Assembly (NCBI GenBank): GCA_027491435.1
Contig: JAOZFG010000040.1
Location: forward strand, 1 to 40,769
Direction: 5' to 3'
Length of the DNA stretch: 40,769 nt
Source: Thermoproteota archaeon
GTDB lineage: Archaea; Korarchaeota; Korarchaeia; Korarchaeales; Korarchaeaceae
The notes beneath the pieces were generated by a model. The model was not told the DNA's origin. It saw only the letters and a list, made by a program, of their open reading frames with translations, and made no database searches. The translations under genes and the position numbers were made by a program. Below, one piece after another: positions 16,545-24,472 of this stretch (positions within the stretch are counted from its first letter, which is position 1; the number at the start of each line of letters is the position of its first letter).

Positions 16545-17012
16545 GTGAAAGTGCTCAAGAGTGTCAGGAAGAAGGCGAAAAAGAGGCAGTTGGCCGTGAT
16601 CGTTGATGGGCCCAACATACTTAGGAGGGATTTGGGGATAGACCTTGAACAGGTCAGGCAGTTGGTGGAGAGCGAAGGCAGGCCCAGAATAGCTGTCGTC
16701 GTGTTGGACAGGAAGGCTCCGGAGAAGCTTGTGGAGGCCGTGATAAACGCGGGTTTCAAGCCCCTCATATCCACTAGCAAGGTGGAGGTAGACTTCACGA
16801 TAGCTTCGATGGAGGCGATATACGACGAGAAAGTAGACGCCTTGGTGCTGGTCACAAGGAGCGCCGCCTACCTGCCGATAGTTCATAAGGCCAAGGAGAG
16901 AGGAAAGGAGGTACTGGTAGTGGGGGCCGAGCCGGGCTTCAGCACAGCCCTCAAGAAGACAGCAGACGTTACTGTCTTACTTCCAACCTCGCCCTCTGAA
17001 GATCTCTCCTAG
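16545..17012 (+). CDS. NYN-domain protein (TIGR00288-like)
   Basis: 155 residues. The NYN/PIN-like fold is indicated by AVIVDGPNILRRDLGIDL (Asp21), VEVDFTIASMEAIYD (Asp83) and KAKERGKEVLVVGAEPGFST. This matches the archaeal TIGR00288 family, related to LabA/DUF88 and PIN ribonucleases. The segment that usually reads TRDADFLP in relatives is TRSAAYLP here (104-111), so an acidic pair seems to be lost. It may therefore be a weak or non-catalytic RNA-binding member. A basic N-terminus precedes the fold. The 3' end overlaps the convergent DUF373 gene by 36 nt. Confidence 0.85.
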   Translation: MKVLKSVRKKAKKRQLAVIVDGPNILRRDLGIDLEQVRQLVESEGRPRIAVVVLDRKAPEKLVEAVINAGFKPLISTSKVEVDFTIASMEAIYDEKVDALVLVTRSAAYLPIVHKAKERGKEVLVVGAEPGFSTALKKTADVTVLLPTSPSEDLS

Positions 17013-18071
17013 CTTTATAGTTGTAAAGAACGATATGACTATCATCACGAAGGTAATCCCGACGTTCATGAGGAAGCTTAGAAGACCAATGCTCCCCTCC
17101 ATGTATAGGGCTAGGGAGTAAAGTATCGCCCAGAGGGCAAGCACCAAAGTCGCCCCGAATATCTTCTCGAACGCGTTAACCTTGTTCTCAGCTATACTTT
17201 CTATGGCCCCCCCTAGGAACATGACTATGAGGGATAGGGCAGTAAGCCAGCCCACCTCTATCATGACTCTAGCTACCATTATCTCCACGGGGTAGTTCTG
17301 AGCCGTGAGGACTAAGGTCCTTGAAAAGCCCAGGTAGAAGGATATTACCATTAGGATTATACCCAGCATTAGGGAGTAGAGCCCCAACCTACTCCCGAAG
17401 TACTGCACCCCCTCTTTTACTTTGGATCCTATCCCGAAGGCCCTATCTAGCAAGACCATTCCGGCTACTATGCCGGCCCCTACATAGAGGTACCTTTGAA
17501 GGCCCATCAATAAGAACAGGGCTGAAAGTATGAGCAGGATTCCTGGGATGCCCAAGACCAGGGCTCTAGAGGTGGGGCTGCTCAGGAGCTTCTCCAGGTA
17601 CCTCTTTATCAGTATGTAGGTGTGCTCCAGTTCCCTGCTCTGTTGGACTATTACCCTTCTAACCCCCATTATCTCAGCGTAGTTGTTGAGAAGTGGTATC
17701 ACCAGCTCGTCATCGGCCCCATCAGACACAAGGATTATCTTAGTGGGTTTAAAGGACTTGGCAACCTGGGAAAGTTGCCTCGCTATCTCTATATCGGCAA
17801 GGTTTTCGTTCTCCGAATGGCCAGTTATCGTGACTACCTCGACCTCGGCATCCCCGTCGAAGATGCTCTTAACCTCGTCGTAAACCTTAACCGCCCCGAA
17901 TATGGCGTTCGCATCCGCCTCAGTAGGATCAGCCAGTGCTAGCTTGCTTGCCGCCTCTAGGTTCCTCTCCCTTCCAACAACTGGGCCTTTTATCCCCGTC
18001 TTCACGCCCAGATCGTCGTCTCTGTCGACGCATACCACCAAGATCCTTTCTTTTTCTTCAAGATCGGGCAT
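16977..18071 (-). CDS. DUF373 family membrane protein
   Basis: 364 residues. The N-terminal 165 residues form a soluble alpha/beta domain (ILVVCVDRDDDLG, VVTITGHSENENLADIE, KIILVSDGADDELVIP). Five or six TM helices follow from about residue 168. This is the archaeal DUF373 (COG2237) layout; function is unknown. The conserved acidic residues of the soluble part could bind metal or a nucleotide, which is inference. It precedes no obvious partner gene; the coiled-coil gene upstream on the same strand may be co-oriented by chance. Confidence 0.85.
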   Translation of the reverse strand: MPDLEEKERILVVCVDRDDDLGVKTGIKGPVVGRERNLEAASKLALADPTEADANAIFGAVKVYDEVKSIFDGDAEVEVVTITGHSENENLADIEIARQLSQVAKSFKPTKIILVSDGADDELVIPLLNNYAEIMGVRRVIVQQSRELEHTYILIKRYLEKLLSSPTSRALVLGIPGILLILSALFLLMGLQRYLYVGAGIVAGMVLLDRAFGIGSKVKEGVQYFGSRLGLYSLMLGIILMVISFYLGFSRTLVLTAQNYPVEIMVARVMIEVGWLTALSLIVMFLGGAIESIAENKVNAFEKIFGATLVLALWAILYSLALYMEGSIGLLSFLMNVGITFVMIVISFFTTIKLGEIFRGRGWK

Positions 18072-18105
18072 CCCAAACTCTTAACCGTCTTAAAATAAAA
18101 AGGGT

Positions 18106-19011
18106 TCAGGGACTTTTGATCTCCTCCAGGAGGCCTACCTCGTAAAGTATCCTCAGTTCCTCTATGGAAAGCTTCTCCCCGGCCTTATACTTCTTGAGGG
18201 CCTCCTCGGCTAATTTCTTCTTTAACTTCTCTTCTACCTCTCTACTAGTTGCAACCATTGTCTCAAACTTCTTTCTTATCTGCTCCTGAAGCTCCTTCAC
18301 TTGACCTCTCAGTTCCTCAAGCTCCTTCTTCATCTCATCTACCTTGGCGCTTCTCTCCTGAATCTCCGAGTTTATTCCCTCTATTTCGGATCTCACCCTA
18401 TCGAGCTCCTCCTTCAGAGCGGATATCTTGTTGTAGATCTCGCTTAGCCTCTCCCTTATCTCCCCTATCTTTTCCCCAGAATCCCTGACGAAAAACCTCC
18501 ATTTCTCCACCTCGGCCATTACCTCTATGAGCTTTCTCTTTATTGCCTTAGCCCTGTTTAGGTTTTGGAGTAGAGCCTCGTAGTGACTTATCTGCATCAC
18601 TATTTCCCTCTCCTGATCTTTGTTTAGGGGAGCCGTCTCTATCCTCCTCTCCAGCCTGGCTATCCTCTTCCTAATGACCCTTTCGGGCAACCCTACTGAC
18701 TCAACTAGGAGTTCATACTCGTTCCTCAACTTGTTAGCCTCTTCCTTGGCCTTTCTGAAGTTCTCCAAGGCCTTCTTCCTTTCCTCCCTGAGCTTATTCA
18801 ACTCGCTCTGTAGCTTTCTTTTCTCATCTATTATTTGCCTGAGCTCTTCCCTCTTATTTCTCACGTATTCTATTAACTCAGATTTCCTGTTCCTGAGTTC
18901 TCTGAGCTCCTCTATTAGCTTTCTCCGTTGCTCACGAAGCTCATTCAACTTCCTCTTAAGCTCCCTTTCTTTCTGTCTAAGATCATTTATGGTACTCTCC
19001 GTTGCGGACAT
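18106..19011 (-). CDS. Archaeal coiled-coil protein (COG1340)
   Basis: 301 residues, almost wholly coiled coil with heptad-like E/L/K/R repeats at about 5-115 and 150-260, interrupted by a short conserved link (ARLERRIETAPLNKDQEREI). A C-terminal helical tail follows (YKAGEKLSIEELRILYEVGLL). This is the archaeal COG1340 family of unknown function, distantly like SMC-type hinges only in composition. AGGAG lies 6 nt before the ATG. Confidence 0.85.
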   Translation of the reverse strand: MSATESTINDLRQKERELKRKLNELREQRRKLIEELRELRNRKSELIEYVRNKREELRQIIDEKRKLQSELNKLREERKKALENFRKAKEEANKLRNEYELLVESVGLPERVIRKRIARLERRIETAPLNKDQEREIVMQISHYEALLQNLNRAKAIKRKLIEVMAEVEKWRFFVRDSGEKIGEIRERLSEIYNKISALKEELDRVRSEIEGINSEIQERSAKVDEMKKELEELRGQVKELQEQIRKKFETMVATSREVEEKLKKKLAEEALKKYKAGEKLSIEELRILYEVGLLEEIKSP

Positions 19012-19062
19012 TGTTCATCTCCTACTACCAGTTCATTAAGGGCCGGTATAAGCTCTAGGACC

Positions 19063-19073
19063 ATATTAAAAAG
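19063..19073 (-). promoter_or_regulatory. TATA box of coiled-coil gene
   Basis: Minus-strand CTTTTTAATAT. A start site near 19043 would leave a leader of about 32 nt containing AGGAG. Confidence 0.5.
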
Positions 19074-19170
19074 TGTTTGGTTTGGGCGTGCGTTTCTGAC
19101 GGTGACAGGTTTTGCGAATTCAGCAAAGTTAGGAACCTTTATAAGTGTCCTAGGCGCAGGCGCGCTCTCC

Positions 19171-19179
19171 TTTAAAAAG
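19171..19179 (+). promoter_or_regulatory. TATA box of MgtE-like gene
   Basis: TTTAAAAAG is centred 27 nt before the ATG at 19202, predicting a leaderless transcript. The 190-nt gap between this gene and the coiled-coil gene holds only the two promoters. Confidence 0.55.
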
Positions 19180-19201
19180 GTCTTGCAGTAATAAAGGGGA
19201 G

Positions 19202-20305
19202 ATGAACGTCAGGGGGATAGCGCCACAGGCAACGATAGCAGCTCTAACCGGGCTAGGTGACATGATAGCAGGCCTTATACTGGCCATCTACTTTCCCTCA
19301 GAGGTGGGTTGGGCCGCGCTGCTTTACCCCCCTATAATAGGGGTAAGGGGGGCCGTATCTGGATCTTTGACCGGCAGGCTGTCCTCGGCCTTAAACGTCG
19401 GTATGATAAGGCCGAGGTTCAGGGAGAACACTGAAAGGTTCTACGAGATAGTGAGCAGCACTATGATGGCCTCATTCCTAGCCGCCTTGATCTCCTCTGT
19501 TATAGCCATATCTTCGGCGACGGCCTTATCAATAGAGTACAACCCCCTAGACGTCCTGTCCATCTCACTCCTGTGCGTCACTGGAACCACTACCTTGCTG
19601 ATCCCAGTGAACCTGTTAACCTCATTCACGGCGTTTAAAAGGGACCTGGACCCAGATGTGGTGTTATATCCTACGATGTCGACGTTAGCCGACATCTTGG
19701 TGACCTTGACCTTCATAGGCAGCATGAAGTATAGGGGCACCCCGACCTACGTTGTGGCAGTCCTCTTCGCTTCCTTCGCTGTGGGGTACTTCTTGATGCA
19801 TGGAAGAGGGGTCAGGGACTTGGTAGAGGTAATGATCGCTTCAGTGATAGTATTGATTCTCGAGGGATTGGCAGGATCCCTGCTGGAGAGCGTGAAATAC
19901 GGTTTGAGCCCGGCCGTGCTCCTGCTCTACCCGGCTATGATGACGGAAGTAGGGGATAGCGTCTCCATAGTTGGATCCCTCATGACTACAAGGCTCATCT
20001 TGGGCTCCACCAGCAAGATCCCCCTTCTTGACGTCAAAGATGAAGTCCTGGGGATTTTTCTGATCTTTTCCACCTTCTTTGGGTTTATGGGGGTATTATC
20101 CTCTTTTTTAGGAGGCAATCCCTTGTATGGGCTGATAGTGTTCCTGATATCCTTCCCGGCCACCTTGCTGATCACGACCGCTGTCATAATAGGCACTAAG
20201 GGGAGGGCGGATCCCGACAACTTCGTCATACCTATCTCAAGCTCGGCCGCCGACTTGGTGACTACGGGGACCATAGCTTTGATCATCAGAATAGGCCTGA
20301 TATAA
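19202..20305 (+). CDS. MgtE-like cation transporter membrane domain protein
   Basis: 367 residues with about ten TM helices, built from two repeats of the MgtE membrane domain. The first repeat has YPPIIGVRGAVSGSLTGRLS and PDVVLYPTMSTLADILVT. The second has LYPAMMTEVGDSVSIVGS and PDNFVIPISSSAADLVTT. The paired polar PxxxxxxAD segments line the Mg2+/divalent cation path in MgtE and SLC41 proteins. The cytoplasmic N and CBS domains of bacterial MgtE are missing, as in archaeal COG1824 permeases. The ion is likely Mg2+ or another divalent cation. Confidence 0.85.
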   Translation: MNVRGIAPQATIAALTGLGDMIAGLILAIYFPSEVGWAALLYPPIIGVRGAVSGSLTGRLSSALNVGMIRPRFRENTERFYEIVSSTMMASFLAALISSVIAISSATALSIEYNPLDVLSISLLCVTGTTTLLIPVNLLTSFTAFKRDLDPDVVLYPTMSTLADILVTLTFIGSMKYRGTPTYVVAVLFASFAVGYFLMHGRGVRDLVEVMIASVIVLILEGLAGSLLESVKYGLSPAVLLLYPAMMTEVGDSVSIVGSLMTTRLILGSTSKIPLLDVKDEVLGIFLIFSTFFGFMGVLSSFLGGNPLYGLIVFLISFPATLLITTAVIIGTKGRADPDNFVIPISSSAADLVTTGTIALIIRIGLI

Positions 20306-20999
20306 CGGAGGCCACCTTCTCAGGGTCGGGCACCCCATACAACGAGAGGAACGTCCTGGCCCTAGGTACCGCTACGGTCCTGCCGCCGGCCACCCCTACC
20401 TCAAACCTGTGAACCTTGATGGAGGTGCCAGCCAAGGCTAGATCCTGACCTACACCAAGGCCTGACGCCGTTAGGGGTATGACGTGTCCGAACCCGAAGA
20501 GCCTTCCTAACAAGGGTATCTCAACCACCAAATCGTTTATCTTAGACACGGGAAGCTCCCTGGACTTCACGGATAAGAACCTTAGCTCCGTGATTATCCT
20601 CTTGTTGGTAACGTAGTAGTGGTGGGCCCTCCTGTAAAGATCCGTGGTGGAGAGGCCTATCAAAGCCGTCATGATTTCAGGAATCCAGAGGGGATAGCCC
20701 ATCCGATCGAGGATCGCTGAGGCCCCTGCTAGGGCCAGCGAGATAAAGGCCCACCTCCAAGATATCCTGAGCAGCGAGTAGGCAGTTAGGGGTACTATCA
20801 GGGCCAGGGCTAAGGCCAATAGCTTGAGGTAGGGGCCCGAGATCAGTTTGTTCAGTAATGGTATATGAGATTCATCGTAAATAAAGCCAAAATAAAGCCC
20901 GACCAGCATGATGTAAGAGAAGACCAGGTAAAGCGACGCGAAGGCCAGCGGGTGAGGCCTCAGGTCAAGCAAAAGCTCTTCATCCTTTCCTAGCTTCAT
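20286..20999 (-). CDS. Membrane protein with bacterial PH (DUF304) domain
   Basis: 237 residues. TM segments lie in the first 125 residues, followed by a bPH2/DUF304 domain with the typical HHYYVTNKRIITELRFLS and VSKINDLVVEIPLLGRLFGFG. Such proteins are membrane-linked and of unknown function. ATG 20999 is chosen because a TATA element at 21022-21029 places the transcript start near 21000; the longer GTG-started frame at 21023 would begin inside the TATA box. The 3' end overlaps the convergent MgtE-like gene by 20 nt. Confidence 0.82.
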   Translation of the reverse strand: MKLGKDEELLLDLRPHPLAFASLYLVFSYIMLVGLYFGFIYDESHIPLLNKLISGPYLKLLALALALIVPLTAYSLLRISWRWAFISLALAGASAILDRMGYPLWIPEIMTALIGLSTTDLYRRAHHYYVTNKRIITELRFLSVKSRELPVSKINDLVVEIPLLGRLFGFGHVIPLTASGLGVGQDLALAGTSIKVHRFEVGVAGGRTVAVPRARTFLSLYGVPDPEKVASVISGLF

Positions 21000-21021
21000 T
21001 GAGCTAACTCGGAGACTACCC

Positions 21022-21029
21022 AAATAAAG
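21022..21029 (-). promoter_or_regulatory. TATA box of PH-domain gene
   Basis: Minus-strand CTTTATTT centred 26 nt before ATG 20999, a leaderless spacing. Confidence 0.55.
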
Positions 21030-21063
21030 TTATCTAGATACGGAGTGCGGATGAAATGGTCAC

Positions 21064-21071
21064 ATTTATTA
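21064..21071 (+). promoter_or_regulatory. TATA box of V4R gene
   Basis: ATTTATTA centred 26 nt before ATG 21094, a leaderless spacing. Confidence 0.55.
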
Positions 21072-21093
21072 AACGTGAGATCACAATAACATT

Positions 21094-21597
21094 ATGCGGG
21101 AGCTGAAGGAGATATACATAAAGGATGGTGGCCTGATCAGTTTTAAGAGGGATGTTGACGTCATACTGTTGACCCATAAGACGTTTGGTTCCTTCATCAA
21201 GGCAATTTATGAGATAATAGGTAAGGCCGGTTACAAGACGACTACTTACATGCAGGGTCGACTATCCTCCCTAGGGGTTAGTGAATTCATAGAGAAGCAT
21301 TACGGTGGATTCCAGGGGATTCCCGAGCTCTACAGAGAAATCGGCTGGGGAGAGATAAAGATAGTGAAAGATGGAGATAACATGGTGTTTGAGTGGTCTA
21401 ATAATCCTGTAGCCCTGGCTTTAAAGGCTAAGGGCGTAAATAGCGATGAACCCATGTGCTACTTCACAGCTGGCTACGTACACGGTTTGGTTGAGGGCCT
21501 TTTGGGGGGTAAAAAAGTCAAGAGGGTTGTGGAGGAGACGTGCGTAGTGAAGGGAGACGACAAGTGCACCTTCAGGGTCGAGTTTGAGGAGGGTTAG
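21094..21597 (+). CDS. V4R (4-vinyl reductase) domain protein
   Basis: 167 residues. The C-terminal half has the V4R signature: CYFTAGYVHGLVEGLLGGKK, then EETCVVKGDDKCTFRV with conserved cysteines. The V4R fold binds hydrocarbons or small ligands and occurs in archaea in sensors and stand-alone proteins. There is no fused output domain here, so its role as sensor or ligand carrier is open. Its stop (TAG) overlaps the stop of the convergent aCPSF2 gene by 4 nt. Confidence 0.82.
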   Translation: MRELKEIYIKDGGLISFKRDVDVILLTHKTFGSFIKAIYEIIGKAGYKTTTYMQGRLSSLGVSEFIEKHYGGFQGIPELYREIGWGEIKIVKDGDNMVFEWSNNPVALALKAKGVNSDEPMCYFTAGYVHGLVEGLLGGKKVKRVVEETCVVKGDDKCTFRVEFEEG

Positions 21598-22868
21598 ATG
21601 AGGACCTCCTCATCCACCTCCGGTGAGAAGGCCGACACCCCCTCCTTCTCTTCCAATTCATTGGCAAACCTTTCTGAATCCTCTCCGTGAACCACCATGA
21701 CGCCTGATGGTTTCACCGCAGATATGAGCTTCATTATCCCTGACCTGCTGGCGTGAGCTGAGAAGTTGAGCTGATTTACCCTCATCAATATCCACTTATC
21801 CTCGCCGTCTATTTCCACCCTGCCCTCTTCTAGAAGCCTTCTGCCCTCGGTACCCTCTATCTGATAGCCTGTTAGCGTTATTGAGCTGTTCTCATCCTCT
21901 CCTCTCTCCTTGAGGTAGTAGTGAACAGGCCCTCCCTCAATCATGCCGGAGGTCGTGAGTATCACTGAGGGCCTCTTGGCGACCTTCTTCCTCATCTCCC
22001 AGTTCTTCACGAAGGTTATCTCTCTAGTAACGAGGGCCATCTCGCTATAATCCCTGACCCTTTCAGGGTAGCCCTCAGTTATCTCCGTGCTCTTCCTGGC
22101 CATCCCGTCAAGATAGAGCCTTCCCCTGAATCCCTGAGCCTTGAGTGCCATTGCCACCTCTAAAAGCCTTCCTATGGCGAAACCTGCCACTATGGCGGTT
22201 CCCCCAGACTTAATCGTGTCCAACACGACGTGCTTTAGCAAGCGCTCCTGCTTGTCCCTGGGAGGATGCTCTTTAAAGGCGTAGGTGGACTCTGTTATCA
22301 GGAAGTCAGTTTTGGGGATCTCTTCTACGTCGGCAGCTGGCATGAGCCTGCTCTCCACCGTGTTGAAATCGCCCGTGTAGAGGAGCGTGCTGCTATCATA
22401 CTTTATGTAGAACATGGCGCTTCCCGGTATGTGACCGGCGTTGTAAGCGGTTATCTCCAGGTCTCCTACTCTGAAGGGAACTCCATATTCTATGGGCCTG
22501 AAGTTATTCAGAACCCCCCTGACCTCCTCAGGCCCATACCCCAACGAGTGACCCTTTATCTTAGCCACCTTGATGGCGTCGTACAGCAGTATTTCCGAGT
22601 AGTCCCTGGTTATATCCAATCCGTAAACTGGGGGAGTCCTGCCCTTCCTGTACAGCCTGGGTATTGAGCCTGAGTGGTCCAGGTGTGCGTGAGATAGCAG
22701 TATAGCGTCTACTTCCTCATCTAAGAGCGGCGGGAACTGTGGGTGCTCTTTGGGTATCAACTTCATCCCATAGTCCAACAACACACGAGTCTTACCAGTA
22801 TCCAGGAGGATGGCACTTCTGCCAACTTCTCTAGTGCCTCCTAGCACCCTTATCGTCAGCTTGCTCAT
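21594..22868 (-). CDS. aCPSF2-type beta-CASP RNase
   Basis: 424 residues. A metallo-beta-lactamase fold with LLSHAHLDHSG zinc ligands, a later NAGHIPGSAMF and YTGDFNT, and beta-CASP motifs (TSGMIEGGPVHYYL and NFSAHASRSGIM). It lacks the N-terminal KH domains of aCPSF1, so it fits aCPSF2 or archaeal RNase J-like enzymes that cut or trim RNA. ATG 22868 is chosen over GTG 22877 because GGAGAGGT (22882-22875) then has 6 nt spacing. The leader holds a G/C hairpin. Confidence 0.85.
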   Translation of the reverse strand: MSKLTIRVLGGTREVGRSAILLDTGKTRVLLDYGMKLIPKEHPQFPPLLDEEVDAILLSHAHLDHSGSIPRLYRKGRTPPVYGLDITRDYSEILLYDAIKVAKIKGHSLGYGPEEVRGVLNNFRPIEYGVPFRVGDLEITAYNAGHIPGSAMFYIKYDSSTLLYTGDFNTVESRLMPAADVEEIPKTDFLITESTYAFKEHPPRDKQERLLKHVVLDTIKSGGTAIVAGFAIGRLLEVAMALKAQGFRGRLYLDGMARKSTEITEGYPERVRDYSEMALVTREITFVKNWEMRKKVAKRPSVILTTSGMIEGGPVHYYLKERGEDENSSITLTGYQIEGTEGRRLLEEGRVEIDGEDKWILMRVNQLNFSAHASRSGIMKLISAVKPSGVMVVHGEDSERFANELEEKEGVSAFSPEVDEEVLI

Positions 22869-22886
22869 CTGAAACACCTCTCCAGC

Positions 22887-22906
22887 GGGCCTCGTTTTTC
22901 AGGCCC
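22887..22906 (-). other. Hairpin in the predicted 5' leader of aCPSF2 mRNA
   Basis: On the minus strand GGGCCT, an 8-nt loop, then AGGCCC form a perfect 6-bp stem. It lies just inside the predicted transcript start (about 22910) and 5 nt ahead of the GGAGAGGT ribosome-binding site. It may protect the 5' end or control translation. Confidence 0.55.
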
Positions 22907-22931
22907 TTACATGACTTCGCAACAAGAGTGC

Positions 22932-22941
22932 CTTTTAAAAG
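22932..22941. promoter_or_regulatory. Palindromic TATA element shared by aCPSF2 and tRNA-binding protein genes
   Basis: CTTTTAAAAG is a perfect 10-base palindrome. Its centre is 26-27 nt before GTG 22963 (leaderless) on the plus strand. On the minus strand it would start the aCPSF2 mRNA near 22910 with a 42-nt leader. Confidence 0.55.
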
Positions 22942-22962
22942 TGATCCTGAGCCTAGAAGTTG

Positions 22963-23307
22963 GTGATAACCTTGGCCGGTTACGTCTCCTTCTCGGAGTT
23001 CAAGAAGCTGGACATAAGGGTTGGCGAGATAATATCGGCGGAGAGAATACCTGGCTCAAGGAAGCTGCTTAAGCTAAAGGTTAACCTGGGAAGCGAGGAG
23101 AGGCAGCTGGTAGCTGGATTAGCCGAGCATTATACTCCAGAAGAGCTCGTTGGAAAGCAGATCGTGGTCTTAACTAACCTACAACCCAGGAAGTTCATGG
23201 GGGTTGAATCCCAAGGCATGCTTTTGGCTGCAGTAGTAGGTGAGGAGGGGAAGCCTGTCTTGCTAGCGCCCGAGAAAAAGGTTCCGCCAGGGAGCCCTGT
23301 CTCATAG
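22963..23307 (+). CDS. tRNA-binding domain protein (MetRS beta/EMAPII-like)
   Basis: 114 residues forming a single EMAPII/Trbp111 OB fold: FKKLDIRVGEIISAERIPGS, RQLVAGLAEHYTPEELVGK and ESQGMLLAAVVGEEGKPVLL. In archaea such stand-alone proteins act as the beta subunit or C-terminal tRNA-binding part of methionyl-tRNA synthetase. GTG 22963 fits the TATA spacing; the adjacent TTG at 22960 adds one residue. The stop meets the convergent gene with a 6-nt overlap. Confidence 0.88.
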   Translation: MITLAGYVSFSEFKKLDIRVGEIISAERIPGSRKLLKLKVNLGSEERQLVAGLAEHYTPEELVGKQIVVLTNLQPRKFMGVESQGMLLAAVVGEEGKPVLLAPEKKVPPGSPVS

Positions 23308-23700
23308 CTCGTCCTCCTTAACTCCCAATATCCTGTAAACCATTACTCCCTCTTCCCCTATCTTCTCGAAGTCCAGGTAGGCTAACCCCTTCCTCTCCAG
23401 GGATTTCAAAACCTCCTCAGCCACTTCCACCGGGACGTTGAGGGCTGAGGCCACCTCTGCCACCGTGACCTTGCCCCCTGACCTCTTGGCATACCTTATC
23501 ACCTCAACTTCGAGCATCTTCCTCCTCTGTTCTATCTCCCTACCCTTGACCGCGAAGTAAAGCAGGGCGCCGGCCACTAGTAACATGAACAGCCCAGGGA
23601 CAACCCTTATCGGCTCGTACACTGAGGCTATCATGAAGATAATCCCCAAGAAGGCCAGCACCGCCGATAAAAAGTAGGAAATGGCCCTGAGGAGTGACAT
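23302..23700 (-). CDS. Two-TM membrane protein with cytoplasmic winged helix
   Basis: 132 residues. Two hydrophobic helices lie at about 4-24 and 33-52, then a basic stretch and a winged-helix domain (GGKVTVAEVASALNVPVEVA to GLAYLDFEKIG). It is directly downstream of pspA on the same strand, overlapping its end in the longer GTG 23712 version. AGGTGA lies 8 nt before ATG 23700, favouring that start. A membrane-anchored DNA-binding or protein-binding partner of PspA is the simplest reading. No specific family recognised. Confidence 0.75.
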   Translation of the reverse strand: MSLLRAISYFLSAVLAFLGIIFMIASVYEPIRVVPGLFMLLVAGALLYFAVKGREIEQRRKMLEVEVIRYAKRSGGKVTVAEVASALNVPVEVAEEVLKSLERKGLAYLDFEKIGEEGVMVYRILGVKEDEL

Positions 23701-23704
23701 CCCT

Positions 23705-24412
23705 TCACTCACCTAGCTCGGCCTTTAGCCTCCTCAACTCCTCCTCCACGGAGCTCTCTATCTTTATTTTGTCCAGCTCCCTCTCTATCTCATCCTTCTC
23801 CTCAGGCTCTAGTACGTCTAAAGCTCCTCCTGTGGCTAGAAGTTCATCTAGAGCTGCTGCCCTGGCCTTCATCTCCTCTATCTTGCTCTCTGCCCTCTCT
23901 ATAGCCATTCCAGCCGAAGCCATGTCATCTCCTAGGCCTGTGATCATCTCCTGAACCTCAACCTGCGCCTTTGAGACCTCGTATTCCGCCTTTAACTGCT
24001 CCTTTTTAGCCTTGAAGAGGTCGACCTTAGTCTTCAGCTTATCCCTTATCTCCTTGAGCTTCTCCTCATCCTCTTTCATGTCAGCTATCTTCTTTTCGAG
24101 GACCTCTTTCTGGTTCATTAGGACGTGCTTTCTCTCAAGAGCCTTTCTAGCTAAGTCTTCCCTTCCCATCTTAAGCGCTTGTTTAGCTTTTTCCTCAAGA
24201 TCACTTATCTTCTCATTTATTCTCTCCAGCTCGAACTCTAGCTTCTTCCTAGCGGCGATAGCTCTAGCTAGGGACATGTCAACGTTGTGAAGCTGTTGAA
24301 CCAGTTTATCATAGGCGTAGTCGAGCTGCTCCCGGGGATCTTCAAAGCTTTCCAAAAGTTTGTTGAGTTTGGCCTCTATGCTGGCCTTTAGCCTGTCCCA
24401 AAAACCAGTCAT
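23705..24412 (-). CDS. pspA: PspA/IM30 (Vipp1) family protein
   Basis: 235 residues, mostly helical with a long coiled coil. It begins FWDRLKASIEAKLNKLLESF and continues DPREQLDYAYDKLVQQLHNV, the amphipathic-helix and early-helix pattern of PspA/IM30, a member of the ESCRT-III superfamily that polymerises on damaged membranes. ATG 24412 is preferred over TTG 24436 because the TATA box at 24443-24450 puts the transcript start near 24420. It is followed by the membrane winged-helix gene in an apparent two-gene operon. Confidence 0.9.
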   Translation of the reverse strand: MTGFWDRLKASIEAKLNKLLESFEDPREQLDYAYDKLVQQLHNVDMSLARAIAARKKLEFELERINEKISDLEEKAKQALKMGREDLARKALERKHVLMNQKEVLEKKIADMKEDEEKLKEIRDKLKTKVDLFKAKKEQLKAEYEVSKAQVEVQEMITGLGDDMASAGMAIERAESKIEEMKARAAALDELLATGGALDVLEPEEKDEIERELDKIKIESSVEEELRRLKAELGE

Positions 24413-24442
24413 CGCATCACCTGCTAAATTGTCCAATCTTCG

Positions 24443-24450
24443 ATTAAAAA
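24443..24450 (-). promoter_or_regulatory. TATA box of pspA operon
   Basis: Minus-strand TTTTTAAT centred 34 nt before ATG 24412, leaving a leader of about 8 nt with GGTG. Confidence 0.5.
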
Positions 24451-24472
24451 CCTCTGCCTATTTTTAGGTCTG

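Noticed and set aside
19064-19191. A small plus-strand protein gene in the gap before the MgtE-like gene
   Set aside because: The frame is a continuation of antisense sequence over the coiled-coil gene, and the gap is explained by two promoters.
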